From Nicotiana tabacum (taxonomy: Eukaryota > Streptophyta > Magnoliopsida > Solanales > Solanaceae): a stretch of DNA of 64,000 nucleotides. The DNA lies in the NCBI RefSeq assembly GCF_000715075.1, contig NC_134102.1, positions 108,512,001 through 108,576,000 of the forward strand, in the 5' to 3' direction. The notes under the pieces are model-generated. The model searched no databases. It was given only the letters and a program-made list of their open reading frames with translations, and was not told the origin of the DNA. Position numbers and translations under genes: made by a program. Below, piece by piece: positions 21,893-33,059 of the stretch; within the stretch, counting starts at the first letter, position 1, and the number at the start of each line of letters is the position of its first letter.

Positions 21893-23160
21893 GTGAGGAC
21901 CCGTACCGAAGGATCTGATGACCAGGCACCTGCGCCCCCTGCTAGGGCTGCTAGAGGCCAGGGCCGGGGTAGAGGACGACCATGCGATGTAGCTAGAGCA
22001 CCCGTGCGAGCTGCGACAGAGGAGCCCCCAGTAGATCCAATTGGAGGGCAGTCACCAGAGGTTCCTATTGCTGCACTAGCCCTCCAGGAGACTCTAGCCC
22101 AGTTTATGAGCATGTTCATCATCTTAGCTCATGCTGGATTGATTCCATTAGCTCCTGCCACAACTCAGGCCGGGGGAGGGGCACAAACTCCCACAGCCCG
22201 CACTCATGAGCAGAGGGTCCAGGTTGATCAGGCCCCAGAGTTCATTCCTATGCTACCGGTAGCTCCGGTTCAGCACGAGACTAGGGCAGCCACTTCTTGA
22301 GAAGTACAAGAAGTACCACCCATATACCTTTAGCGGATTGGCTACAGACGATGCTCAGGGTTTTCTAGAGGAGTGTTATCGTATTCTCCGTACTATGGGC
22401 GTAGCGGAGACGAGTGGAGTTTCTTTTACCACCTTTCAGCTAAGAGGAGCAACCTTTAAGTGGTGGCGTGCTTATGAGTTGATCAGTATCCCGAGTGAGG
22501 TAGCTTCACTTACAAGGACTTAGTTCTCGGACATGTTTTTGAGAGAGTATGTCCCTCAGAGCCTCAAGGACTCATGGCTTGCGGAGTTTGAGAAGTTGCG
22601 CCAGAGTGCTATGACTGTGGCAGAGTATGCAGTCCACTTCGGTGATTTGGCCAGACATGCACCGGCCTTGGTTGCCACAGTTCGAGAGAGTGTTCGTTGG
22701 TTTATTGAGGGACTCCACCCCAATATCAGGATTAGTATCGTTAGGGAGCTAGAGATAGATATTCCTTACCAGCAGGTTGTGAGTATTGCTAGGAGATTGG
22801 AGGGCATGCGTTCCCGAGACCGAGAGGAGAGAGAGGCCAAGATGTCTCGAGATATTGGGTCTTATTCTGGAGCTCGTGCCCTAACAACTCGCTTTGGTAT
22901 GGGTTATGTGAGTCGCCCCGTTCATTCAACTCTTCCAGCCACCAGCGGTGTTCCAGCCCCTGCTAGGCCCCAGGAGCCTTACTATGCACCGCCAATATCT
23001 AGTGTGCCTCCTGCTCCGGGTGTCTTTAGCGTCCAGTCCAGCAGACCTGGCCCGAGTCAGTCGCAGCAGCCACGCCCTCTGAGGGGTTGTTTTGAGTGTG
23101 GTGACACTCGTCATATGGTGAGGGATTGCCCCAGACTTAGGAGGGGTGCACCTCCGTAGA
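21893..23160 (+). pseudogene. gag: Ty3/gypsy gag with CCHC zinc knuckle
   Basis: Homologous copies start ATGGTGAGGAC; here the position reads AGAGTGAGGAC, so the start codon is lost. The N-terminal Arg/Gly-rich part is followed by a Pro/Ala-rich region, a stop and frameshift at about 22300, then capsid-like segments 22338-22523 (FLEECYRILRTMG, FKWWRAYE) and 22533-23159 (FLREYVPQSLKDSWLAEFEKLRQ, AEYAVHFGDLARHAP). Near the end the knuckle CFECGDTRHMVRDC fits CX2CX4HX4C. Gag would package the element's RNA. At least three disruptions make this copy non-functional, although the zinc knuckle is intact. Confidence 0.9.
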
Positions 23161-23750
23161 CTTCTCAGCCACCACGTGCTCCACCGGGTCCTCAGGCCAT
23201 GATTCCAACACCAGCTACCTCCCCACCTGCTCAGGCAGCTCGAGGTAGAGGTCGGGGAAGTCAAGGTTGCCCTAGAGGGGGAGGCCAGGCCAGATATTAT
23301 GCTCTTCCGGCTTGTACAAAGGCAGTTGCTTCCGACTCTGTCATTACAGGTATTGTTCCAGTCTTTCATAAAGATGCGTCGGTATTATTTGACACAGGCT
23401 TTACATATTCATATGTGACCTCTTATTTTGCCCCACATTTGGGCGTATCTCGGGATTCTTTGAGTTCCCCTATTTAAGTGTCTACTCCTGTGGGAGATTC
23501 TCTTGTTGTGGACCGAATGTATCAGTCGTGTTTGATTTCTCTTAGTGGTTTTGAGACCTAATTTATTATTACTCAACATGGTAGATTTTGATATTATCTT
23601 GGGCATGGACTAGTTGTCGCCCATTATGCTATTCTTGATTGTCACACTAAAACTGTGACACTGGCTATGCCAGGATTACCACGATTAGAGTGGAGAGGTA
23701 CCTTAGAGTATACTCCCAACAAAGTTATTTCATTTCTTAAAGCTCAATGA
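23161..23750 (+). pseudogene. pol: Ty3/gypsy aspartic protease
   Basis: The open segment 23199-23477 has a Gly/Arg-rich lead-in and the active site FDTGFTYSYVTS with the catalytic Asp at 23391. A stop at about 23475 and frameshifts near 23560 and 23610 break the C-terminal half, which is still readable as VVDRMYQSC and MVDFDIILGMD. The protease would mature Gag-Pol. The DTG triad is of the canonical kind, whereas the copy at 54341-55235 reads DPG. Confidence 0.85.
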
Positions 23751-24698
23751 ATGGTTGAGAAAGGGTATGATGCATATCTAACTTATGTGAGAGATGTTAG
23801 TATTGATACCCCTACAGTTGAGTCAGTCCCAGTAATGAGGGATTTTCTAGATGTATTTCCAGCTAATCTTTTGGGCATGCCGCCTGACAGAGATATTAAT
23901 TTTGGCATTAATTTGTTGCCGGGCACTCAGCCCATCTCTATTCCTCCATATTGTATGTCTCCACCTGAATTGAAGGAGTTGATGGAGCAGTTACAGGAGT
24001 TGCTTGATAAGGGCTTCATTCGTCCCAGTGTGTCACCTTGGGGTGCTCCTGTCTTGTTTGTGAAGAAAAATGATGGTTCTATGCGTATGCGCATTTATTA
24101 TCGCCAGTTGAACGAAGTTACGGTGAAGAACAATTATCCATTGCCTCGTATTGATGACTTATTTGATCAGTTACAGGGTGCCAGAGCGTTCTCCAAGATT
24201 GACTTACGTTCACGCTATCATCAGTTAAAGATTCTGGAGCCAGATATCGCGAATATTTCCTTCAAAACTCATTATGTTCACTACGAGTTCCTTGTGATGT
24301 CTTTTGGGCTGAACAATGCCCCAACAACTTTTATGCACAGTGTGTTCCGGCCTTATCTTGACTCCTTCGTCATTGTGTTTATTAACGACATTCTGGTGTA
24401 CTCTCGAACTCGAGAGGATCATGAACAACACCTGAGGACGGTGCTTCAGACTCTGAGAGAAATGTTATACGCAAAATTTTCTAAGTGTGAGTTTTGGCTA
24501 GACTCAGTGGCATTCTTAGGCCATGTAGTATCGAGTGATGGGATCAAGGTGGATTCGAAAAAGGTGGAAAAAGTGCAGAGTTGTCCTAGACCATCATCGG
24601 CCAAGGAGATCCGGAGTTTTCTTGGTTTGGCAGGGTATTACCGTCGGTTTGTAGAGGGTTTCTCATCTGTTGCAGTACCTATGACTAGGCTGACCTAG
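23751..24698 (+). pseudogene. pol: Ty3/gypsy reverse transcriptase, catalytic Asp lost
   Basis: This is the longest open segment in the gypsy DNA, about 315 residues. It contains [58 protein letters not shown] and the thumb [10 protein letters not shown], ending in [16 protein letters not shown]. The catalytic motif, FIDDI in the other copies, reads FINDI here (Asn at residue 212), and the conserved IDYRQLN reads IYYRQLN. The stretch before the motif lacks three residues relative to FMHLMNSVF (an in-frame 9-bp deletion). It is therefore open but catalytically dead. A stop follows at about 24697. Confidence 0.92.
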
Positions 24699-25175
24699 AA
24701 GGGTAATCCGTTCAGGTGGACAGAGGAGTGTGAGAAGAGCTTCCAGAAGCTCAAGACAACTTTGACTACAGCCCCAGTATTGGTATTGCCTACAGGTTCG
24801 AGGTGTTATACTGTATATTGTGATGTGTCGCGGATTGGTCTCGGCGTGATGTTGATGCAGGACGGTAGGGTTATTGCCTACGCATCCAGACACCTGAAGG
24901 TGCATGAAAAGAACTATCTTGTCCATGACCTTGAGTTAGCAGCTATTGTTCATGCCCTAAAGATTTGGCAGCACTATTTGTGCGGCGTTCTTTGTGAGAT
25001 TTACACCGATTATCAAAGTTTACAGTATCTGTTGAAGCAAAAGGATCTTAACTTGCATCAGCGGAGGTGGTTGGAGCTACTTAAGGACTATGATATCACC
25101 ATTTTGTACCACCCAAGGAAGGCCAATGTGGTGGCTGATGCTTTGAGTTACCAGGTAGAGAGTTGCAGAGTTTAG
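24699..25175 (+). pseudogene. pol: Ty3/gypsy RNase H
   Basis: The open segment from 24762 reads [52 protein letters not shown] and IYTDYQSLQ, then [10 protein letters not shown]. The catalytic acidic residues are in place. It is separated from RT by a single stop near 24697 and runs out of frame after residue 137 at about 25160. Confidence 0.88.
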
Positions 25176-25620
25176 CATATCTTCCAGCATCAGAGAGACC
25201 CTTAGCATTGGATGTTCATGCCTTAGCCAGCTAGTTTGTGAGATTGGATATTTCTGAGCCGAGTCCAGTGTTGGCTTGTGTGGTCTCTCAGTCTTCTCTT
25301 TATGATCGCATCAATGAGCGTCAATGTGATGACCCCTACATGCTTGTCCTTAAGGACATGGTTCAGCACGGTGATGCTAAGGAGGTCACTATTGGGGATG
25401 ATGGCGTATTGAGGATGCAGGGCAGGCTATATGTGCCTAATGTAGATGGTTTGCATGAGTTGATTCTTCAGGAGGCTCATAGCTCGCCGTACTCTATTCA
25501 TCCGGGTGCCGCGAAGATGTATCAGGACTTGGGGCAGCATTACTGGTGGAGGAGGATGAAGAAGGACATAGTGGAGTATGTGGCTCGGTGCCTAAATTGC
25601 TAGCAGGTTAAGTATGACCA
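25176..25620 (+). pseudogene. pol: Integrase zinc-binding domain
   Basis: The open segment 25238-25603 carries LACVVSQSSLYDRI, EAHSSPYSIHPG and ARCLNC, the HHCC zinc-binding module, then a stop where homologues read CQQV. The region just upstream (25176-25237) is frameshifted relative to RNase H. Confidence 0.85.
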
Positions 25621-26180
25621 TCAGCGGCCGGGTGGGTTACTTCAGAAGTTAGAGATTCCGGAATGGAAATGGGAGCGGATCACTATGGATTTCGTTGTTG
25701 GACTCCCACGGACTCAGCGAAGGTTTGATACAGTTTGGGTGATTGTGGATAGGCTGACCAAGTCAGCTCATTTCATTCCTATGATGACTACTTATTCTTC
25801 CGAGTAGCTGGCTCGAATTTACATCCGCTAGATCATCAGGCTCATGGCGTACCGATATCTATCATCTCTGACCAGGGTACGCAGTTTACATCACGGTTTT
25901 GGAGGGCTGTACAACAGGAGATGGGTACTCGGGTTGAGTTGAGCACATCATTTCACCCTCATATGGATGGACAGTCCGAGCGCACTATTCAAATACTGGA
26001 GGATATGCTCCGCGCTTGTGTGATAGATACAGTCCGAATAGTATCTGAATGTACCTTGAAGTACTTCGAGCGCACTATTCAAATACTGGAGGATATGCTC
26101 CGCGCTTGTGTGATAGATACAGTCTGAATAGTATCTGAATGTACCTTGAAGTACTCCGAGCGCACTATTCAGATACAGTT
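25621..26180 (+). pseudogene. pol: Integrase core, truncated, with 90-bp tandem duplication
   Basis: TMDFVVGLPRTQ (first Asp) is readable near 25680-25720. The second Asp region ([11 protein letters not shown] out of frame, SDQGTQFTS in frame) is frameshifted near 25835. The Glu region reads [21 protein letters not shown] from 25921. From 25981 a 90-bp unit is repeated exactly in phase (25981-26070, 26071-26160, start of a third at 26161). After it the sequence jumps to the integrase C-terminal tail, so the rest of the core is deleted. Confidence 0.88.
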
Positions 26181-26562
26181 TATCGGCCCATTTGAGGTGT
26201 TGCGACGCATTGGGGAGGTTGCTTATGAGCTTGCCTTGCCTCCTAGTCTTGCAGGGGTCCATCCAGTATTTCATGTTTCTATGCTCCGGAAGTATCACGG
26301 TGATCCGGCTCATGTATTTGATTTTAGCTCGGACTAGTTGGACAAGGATCTAGCTTATGTTTAGGAGCCAATGGCTATTTTGGACAGGCAGGTTCAAAAG
26401 CTAATGTCAAAGAACATTGCTTCCGTGAAGGTTCAGTGGGGAGGTCAGCCGGTCAAGGAGGTGACTTGGGAGACCAAGCATGATATGCGCAACCGTTACC
26501 CTCCTCTTTTCACTACTTCCGGTATGTCTTTATGCTCGTTCGAGGATGAACAATTGTTTTAA
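26181..26562 (+). pseudogene. pol: Integrase C-terminal tail with chromodomain-like end
   Basis: Readable pieces are FIGPFEVLRRIGEVAYEL, HPVFHVSMLRKY, then after stops near 26336 and 26361 VKVQWGGQPVKEVTWETK with RYPPLF. The order GPF/Y-type module followed by a VQWxGxPxxExTWE stretch is what chromoviruses of the Tekay/Del group carry at the integrase end, where the chromodomain guides integration to heterochromatin. The end lies just upstream of the polypurine tract, as expected. Clade assignment is inference from the motif. Confidence 0.8.
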
Positions 26563-26573
26563 GAGGGTAAGGA
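26557..26573 (+). other. Polypurine tract of family 3 element
   Basis: TTTTAAGAGGGTAAGGA immediately precedes the 3' LTR start TGTAACGACCC at 26574 and would prime plus-strand DNA synthesis. The family 2 elements use a different tract, TAAGTGGGAGAGAA. Confidence 0.78.
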
Positions 26574-28675
26574 TGTAACGACCCGACCGATCGTTTTGAG
26601 AGTTATAGCCCCGGTGCCCTATTAACTGTTTCTCCCATATCTATTTCTGCTATTGTGACTTGCTGGGAGGTTTCGTTTTGGTTTTAGAGTGTTTTGGGAC
26701 ACTTAGTCCCTAAATGGAGGTTTATGCCTTAGGATTTGGACCGTAGTCGGAACTATGTGAAGACGACTCCGGAATGGAGTTCCGTCGGTTTTGTTAGCTC
26801 CGTTAGGTGATTTTGGACTTAGGGGCATTTCCGGATAGTGTTTTGGAGGTTTGTAGCTTATTTAGGCTTGAAATGGAGAAAGTCGAAGTTATGGACATTT
26901 TGACCAGAAGTTGGAATAGGTCCGTAGGGTTTAATACGACTTATGTGCAAAATTTGGGGTCAATCGGACGTGGGTTGGTTGGTTTGGGCATCAGTTGTCG
27001 AATTTGGAAGTTTCAAGTTCTTTAAGTTTGAATCGGAGGATGATTCATGATTTTAGCATTGTCTGAGGTGGTTTAATGGCTCGACTAAGTTCGTATGGTG
27101 TTTTAGTATTGCTTGGTATGTTTGGTTGAGGTCCCCGGGGGACTCGGGTGAGTTCGGGTGGTTAATGGACTTGGAATGGAAGTTGAGGAATTTCTGAAGT
27201 TTGGTCTTTTGCTGGTATGATCGCACATGCGAGAGCATTAGCCGCAGGTGCGAGGCCGCATGTGCAGTAGGTTGAGCGCAGGTGCGAAAAGGGTGGAGAA
27301 CCTATATTAGTGGGGTTTCGAGATTTTTGGCCCTTTCTAACGTGTTGAGCTCGGATTAAGGCGATATTTCGAGGGATTTTCAGAGGAAGCTTGTGGGTAA
27401 CGATTCTTAACTCCTTTATGGTTATATTCCACTAATCTATGGTTGATTGCATCATCTAATTAAGAAATTTGGGGAATATGGGAAGAAGTTCTTCAACTAA
27501 GATTTTGGGTTTTGATTGTGAGTTTGAATCAAACTTAGATGATTTTTGTACGAGTGAACTCGTGAGTGAATGGGTGTTCATATTTTGTGACTTTTACTCG
27601 ATTCCGAGACATGGGCCCGGGGAGACCTTTTGGGGTGATTTTCCAATTTCTTGCTTTAGCTTTTATTTCAGTAGCTAGATTAGTTCGTTGTAGTTATATT
27701 TATGACATGTAATTGATTTTGGCTAGATTTGGGCCATGCAGAGTCAGATTTTCGTGGAAAGGGCATTATTACGGATTGATTGAGCTTGGTTAAAGGTGAG
27801 TGGCTTGCCTAACCTTGTGTTGGGGAAATCCTCTTAGGATTTGCTGTTGTTATGATATGTGAGCATCGTGTACACGAGGTGACGAGTGCGTACACGGGCT
27901 ATTTGGGAAAACACTCTTGTGGATCGGGTCGTTCGCCTCGACAGCGTCGTGCGTAATATTTGATAAGGAATCAACATACCCGTGTGTTTATGTTTTCCTG
28001 ATTTGAGTTGTGATGACCTATCTGGTGAGGTCTATTTTATATATACTCCGGTTGAGGAGGTAACTGCTAATATAGAGCTTGAGCTTACCGTTCAGAGGAA
28101 GATTGTACCTCGTATTTATTTTGGTTTATACCATTTATTTACTCTTTCTCATACTTGTTTACTTCTTACTATACATGATTTATTGGACCTCTAGTAAGTG
28201 TCGATGTCTACCCCTCGTCAAAACTTCTATGGGGTTAGGCTAGATACTTACTAGGTACGCGTTGATTTACATTTCTGGTCATCTTTTGGGCGCAGAGGAG
28301 CAGCTATTGCGAGGACTTTATGATGAGTTGCATTCTATATTACGATACGCATCATACAGAGTCTCCCTTAGCGTTATTTATTTTCTCCTATCTAACTTGT
28401 ATTCCAGACAGATGTTGTATTTTATTATATTTCCTAGTTGATGCTCATGCACTTGTGACACCGGGTTTTAGGGAGTTCCTACTAGATGTTTAGTATGGTA
28501 GTTCACGTAATTATTATCATTTCACCCTGGAATCTTCATGTAATACTATTTAATTAATGGGAATTATGATTTCATGTAACAAAAATGAGTAATTAAGTTA
28601 GATCAATTACCGCTGGCTTGCCTGACAGCGGCGTTAGGCGCCATCTTGACCTATAGTGGATTTTGGTTCGTGACA
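26574..28675 (+). repeat. Chimeric LTR: family 3 start, family 2 end
   Basis: From 26574 to about 27911 it is colinear with the family 3 LTR (19288-20600). At about 27912 (AACACTCTTGTGGATCGGG) it switches to the family 2 LTR and stays colinear with 33610-34390 until the end at 28675 (TCGTGACA). It closes the family 3 element on its left and opens the family 2 internal region on its right. A GC-rich motif cluster lies at about 27215-27300, and the conserved ACGAGGTGACGAGTG at about 27874. Confidence 0.85.
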
Positions 28676-31600
28676 ACTTGGTATTAGAGTGATAGGTTCA
28701 CTTAGGTCTCACGATTCATGAGCAAGTCTAGTAGAATCTTGTGGATCAGTACAGAGACGTATGTACTTATCTTCGAGAGGCTACAAGGCTGTTAGGAGCA
28801 CTCCCCTTCTTGATTTCTCATTGTGCGATTTTATTCTTTTGAGGCTTATGCTTTTATTTCCTTCCTACTGAATCTTATGTGACGTGAAGCGCTCTTTATC
28901 ACTTGGGCATCGAGGAGTTGTAGTGGTACTACAGACGTGGTGTCGGATGTTTTTCCTTGCGTATTCGAGCAGGCTATTATCCTCGCCTTGTGGAAGGATG
29001 TTCTGTCATTTCAGCTTAGTATCTATATTTCCATTAGTTTTGAGGCTATGCACAGATTGCTATGATGTTCATGTATTGTTATCCCACGATTTTGGTGTTA
29101 TGGTAGGGTGATTGTTTATGTGTCGAGGTAGTGAATGACTTGAAAGGAGGATTTCTCAGTGCATGATTTAGAGGTTCAGCATTTAATTCCAGCGGAGGAA
29201 AGGCAATCAGACTATAGATGTTCATGTTTTGGTTGATGGAGTAACGAGACTTGATATTTTTGAGCGTGGTGGAATTCTCATTTGTGATGTGGTATCACCG
29301 TCCTTGTTCAAACGCATTAGGGTTAAGCGGTGTTATGGTCTTCTTTGATTTGCCTTCGGGCTTGGGTGTTGTGAAATGGTGCTTGTGGAGCGGTTATCAG
29401 AGATAGTGGTGTGTAGCAGTTCAGAATCGAATCGGTGTTTCTATTGCCGATGGCTCGAGAAAGATGATCTTCGATGAGGTTTAGAGTTGGTAGAAATTTA
29501 TTAGTTCAGGTACTACAGAGATGGATTTTGATTTGACGCATCAATTGGGCAACGGAGGATGAGGAAGGACATGGTAGGAGGTGTCTCGCAGTGGTTGAAT
29601 TGCTAGTAGGTCAAGTATGAAAAGCAGAGGTTGAGAAGTTTCTTAAAGGAGATGGTTTAACCGAAGTGAAAGTAGTAGAGTACCATATGTATTCTGCGGT
29701 AATATAGCCACATGCCTTGAGAAAAGTTTAGAGCGATTTGGGAATCATGGTAGGAAGTGACTAGGTCTACGGATTTTACTTGGGATGGAGGCTATTGTAC
29801 CGAGGAAGATTGAATATGGTAAAGAGGAGTTTGCTTGAAATGAAGAGGGGTGTGAAAACTTGATTACCGTTTTTGGATGCAACGTGACTTCGAGTTTGGA
29901 ACGTATTGTCAGACTTTTAGTTGATGTCAATGGGGAAGGAACATACTTGTACAACTGGTTAACGAGCATGTGCTCAAGAGGGTTTACTGATTTCGTGGTA
30001 GTTGTACCCTGTGCAGCATCATTGGAAGATGTCGGTATGGAATTCCACATGTGAGCTATCTCCTGTGAACAGGTTAGCAGTTGCATGATTTGGATGAAGT
30101 TTCTACGAAGAGTTCTACTTACTACCCAGCAGGAGGTCGAGTATGCAATTATGACTGATAAATTCGGAATGTTCATGAAAGGTTTAACAAGATATTATGA
30201 GAACTTTGGCGGGTTCACTATGCGAGATCATGGTAATTGAGAAGGAGGAATCTTTGTGGGTTCTATATTTAGGTGATGGTAACTTAAAGCTAAGTGGGGG
30301 AGCCCACCATCTACGATTGGATCGCGTGGTTGTCTGCTTGTGCGATTTCTCGTTATCGGTGCATTGGTGGGTTATTATGACTAAGAAAATAAAACATCAG
30401 GGTTAATTCGAGTGAAGAACTTGACGAATGTGTGCTATACTTTGCCTTATTGATTCATATGCAGTTTTGGGAAGACTCAGAGTTTATGCTTCTAGTGAAT
30501 GTGATGTACAAGGAAAAGAAATTAATCGGTTTCTTCTTTGAGAGGGTGTTCATGTGCTAGCAGAGCGTTGGGGTTTGGTTGTATTCAAGACCAGGTCAGA
30601 GTGGGTGACTCTCAATAACGGGTCTAGTAGGTTCAAAATTTAAGGTGCAACGTCTAAGGATTTTTTGGGTCCATTATGTGACTGAAGACCAGGATTTTGT
30701 AATAGATTGTGAGAAATAATTGGGGAAATTCCTATGTTATCATTGGATCTATGGAGTAATATTGGAGGAATGGGCGAAACTACTTCGTATTCGTAAAATA
30801 TCTTTCAGAATGGGTATACCAGTTGGAGATGCTATATGAGATGGTTTATGAGTATTGAGATGATGCGGTCTTGTGGTTCGGGTCACTCGAGATGAGTGTT
30901 GATCGGGTTCGTTATGTTTTTGAATGAAGATACTATTATTTCTAAGGAAAGTCAAGAGTAAATTGGTTGTGGCAATGATCAGTTCCTTTGGTATGTAAGC
31001 TATACAGGTGATTCGTGGCTGTACGTGCGGGCTTGACAGTCACCGTAATTTGATTGATTTGGAGGTATTCGATTATAATGGCCTTGTTATGTGTAAATGG
31101 ATCCCGAAAGAGTTATGACGGTTTAAATCACGACTTGAGGTTTGTATTTTATGCGTTTGGCGATACAGTTACATGTTGCAATGGTTTTTCTGAAGCGAGT
31201 TAAGTGAAAGGAATCTAGCCAATGAAGTGTTATTCTACTAGTAGTTCAGGGGTTACGATGAATTATTGTACTCTCGTGTAGTGGCATGATAGGTGCAGTG
31301 AGCGACATGGGAATTGGAAGTTGAGGATCAAGGTTGCGGTTCAGTATTGACAAGAATATCATGAGCTCAGATGAGCAGGGAATAATTTAGATGTCCAGAG
31401 AAAGCTGGTATTTTCTTTAGTGCCACCTGAGAATGGTGTTCTGTGTAAGAGGCTTTGTGTGTTGATTTGCGGACTCTTGGTTGGCTTTATAGAATTAGTA
31501 CGGTTGGTGGTGTGGAATGCAGACTTTGCTACATGGTGCGAAAGGTTGTAGGAGCGTATCCCACGGGGAAATTTGTATAAGTGTGACATGTTAGTCACCT

Positions 31601-33059
31601 GATTGATAAGGATTTAAACCAAGTATGGAGAATTTTGGTACTATCGCTAATGTGAGAGTTTATGCATGAAAGGCACTCTAGTCATTTGGTTGTGGACTGT
31701 GGGAGTTTGGTTAGATTGGACTGTTGTTCGTGTGTGTCAGGATTAGGGCCATCATGTATCCTTAGAAGGTTGTTGGCCCAGTATGGTACGATCAGAATCA
31801 GCTCGATCTCTGTTGATGGGTCTAATGTGAATGTGTGCTCCACATCAGGTAAGATGTGTTCATTCAGCATAACATTACTTATGTAGGAGTCTTCGAACGT
31901 TGGATGTTATTCATGTCGTCAGCTATTCCATGTAATACTCTATTGTGCCATGTAGGTTGTGAGACAGCTTAATTGTTCGCACATGTGTTGTGGTCCCGTG
32001 TTGCTTGCGGTATTATATGACCAGGATGGCTCTCGATATGTAGGTCATTTATTGCACCTTAGTCATGCCTGGGTTTTGTAGTGTATGGTGCTATCCATCT
32101 CCCAGGGTAGTATTTTTGCACTTGGCATGCTTGCGGTCGATATTTGGGTATTTCGTAGGTACAAGCATTATGGCTTGATGGGCATTTCCTTATTTATTGT
32201 TATGTGCGGATCGAGTGGCACGCCGCCACGGGTATGTTGTTTGGATCGGGTTGTACGCCGCAATACTGATATGTTGAGTACAGTTCCCTATATCTATTCT
32301 TGTGTATTTTGTTTCTCATTCTCTAAGAAGGGTTCATAGCATATGTTCGACCGTTTTATTCGTTACGCGGGCTGGGTAATTCTTTTCCAGAGTTCGTTCC
32401 TACTTATGTGTCATATTCAAGTTGTGGCTTGTTTGCGCATTGATGGCGTCATATGTTTGAAGTGGCTTATTGCCTGAGCAGCTTGTACTGGGTGAGATGA
32501 GATTATTGAACCTGAAATCAGTGCAATCAGATTTATATAAGGTATATTAAAGAGCAAATATCGTTATTCAGTTCAGAATGAGGTAATGGTTCTTGTCAGG
32601 AGGAGAGACTCCATGATTTGTTGATTCGGCAGATGGTTATGAGTTTCTACACATCTCTTTCATTGTGGCAGTGTTGCGAGAGTTAGAACCGGCTTACATG
32701 TGTTATGAGGTGTATTGCAGGCATCAGATTTGTGAAATTTCAGCTATTGTAGTCGGGGGATGCTATTATGATCAAACGACTTATGCGGTGCATGGCATGA
32801 TTTAAACGGAGGAGCATGATCATGTTGATACAATGTGTGGTGATTGATGCGGTGTTCGTATGTTAGAATTGGGTCTCGTAGAAAATTCAGGATGTTGAAA
32901 TTTGGTTCAAAAGCTTGTTGGCTAAGGTTATAGGAAGGATCTTCAGTCTAGCTTGATCTAATGTGCTCAACTGGGTTGTGGTGGCACGGGCAAGTGTATG
33001 AGGTGTTAAATAGTGGTTTTGGACAACTCTAGAGCACGAGATGTTTAAGTGGGGGAGAA
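28676..33059 (+). mobile_element. Family 2 internal region (copy 1, non-autonomous)
   Basis: Starts with a primer-binding site (TTGGTATTAGAG) and leader at 28676-28800 and ends in a polypurine tract (TAAGTGGGGGAGAA) before the LTR at 33060. There is no gag, protease or RT. The first recognisable protein sequence is a decayed RNase H. The last 3 kb (about 30000-33050) show no recognisable coding sequence but are shared with copy 3 (48250-51210) and in inverse with copy 2. Short motifs GATCGGGTTG with CGCCGCAA occur at about 32212-32265. Confidence 0.82.
28930..29890 (+). pseudogene. pol: Highly decayed RNase H and integrase remnant
   Basis: Fragments in changing frames can be matched to intact copies in the window: GRVIVYVSR with FSVHDLE (RNase H; compare GRVIAYASR and NYPVHDLE) near 29100-29170, TRLDIFERGG with SPSLFKRI near 29245-29310 (compare VRLDISEPS and SQSSLYDRI), and MRKDMVGGVSRWLNC near 29560-29605 (compare MKKDIVGFVARCLNC). 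Stops and frameshifts are dense. The order is that of pol, so the family derives from a gypsy element by loss of gag, PR and RT. Confidence 0.75.

Noticed and set aside
29745..30176. 143-codon minus-strand frame in family 2 internal region
   Set aside because: It lies opposite the decayed integrase remnant and has no motif. The sister copy at 47986-48400 does not keep it open.
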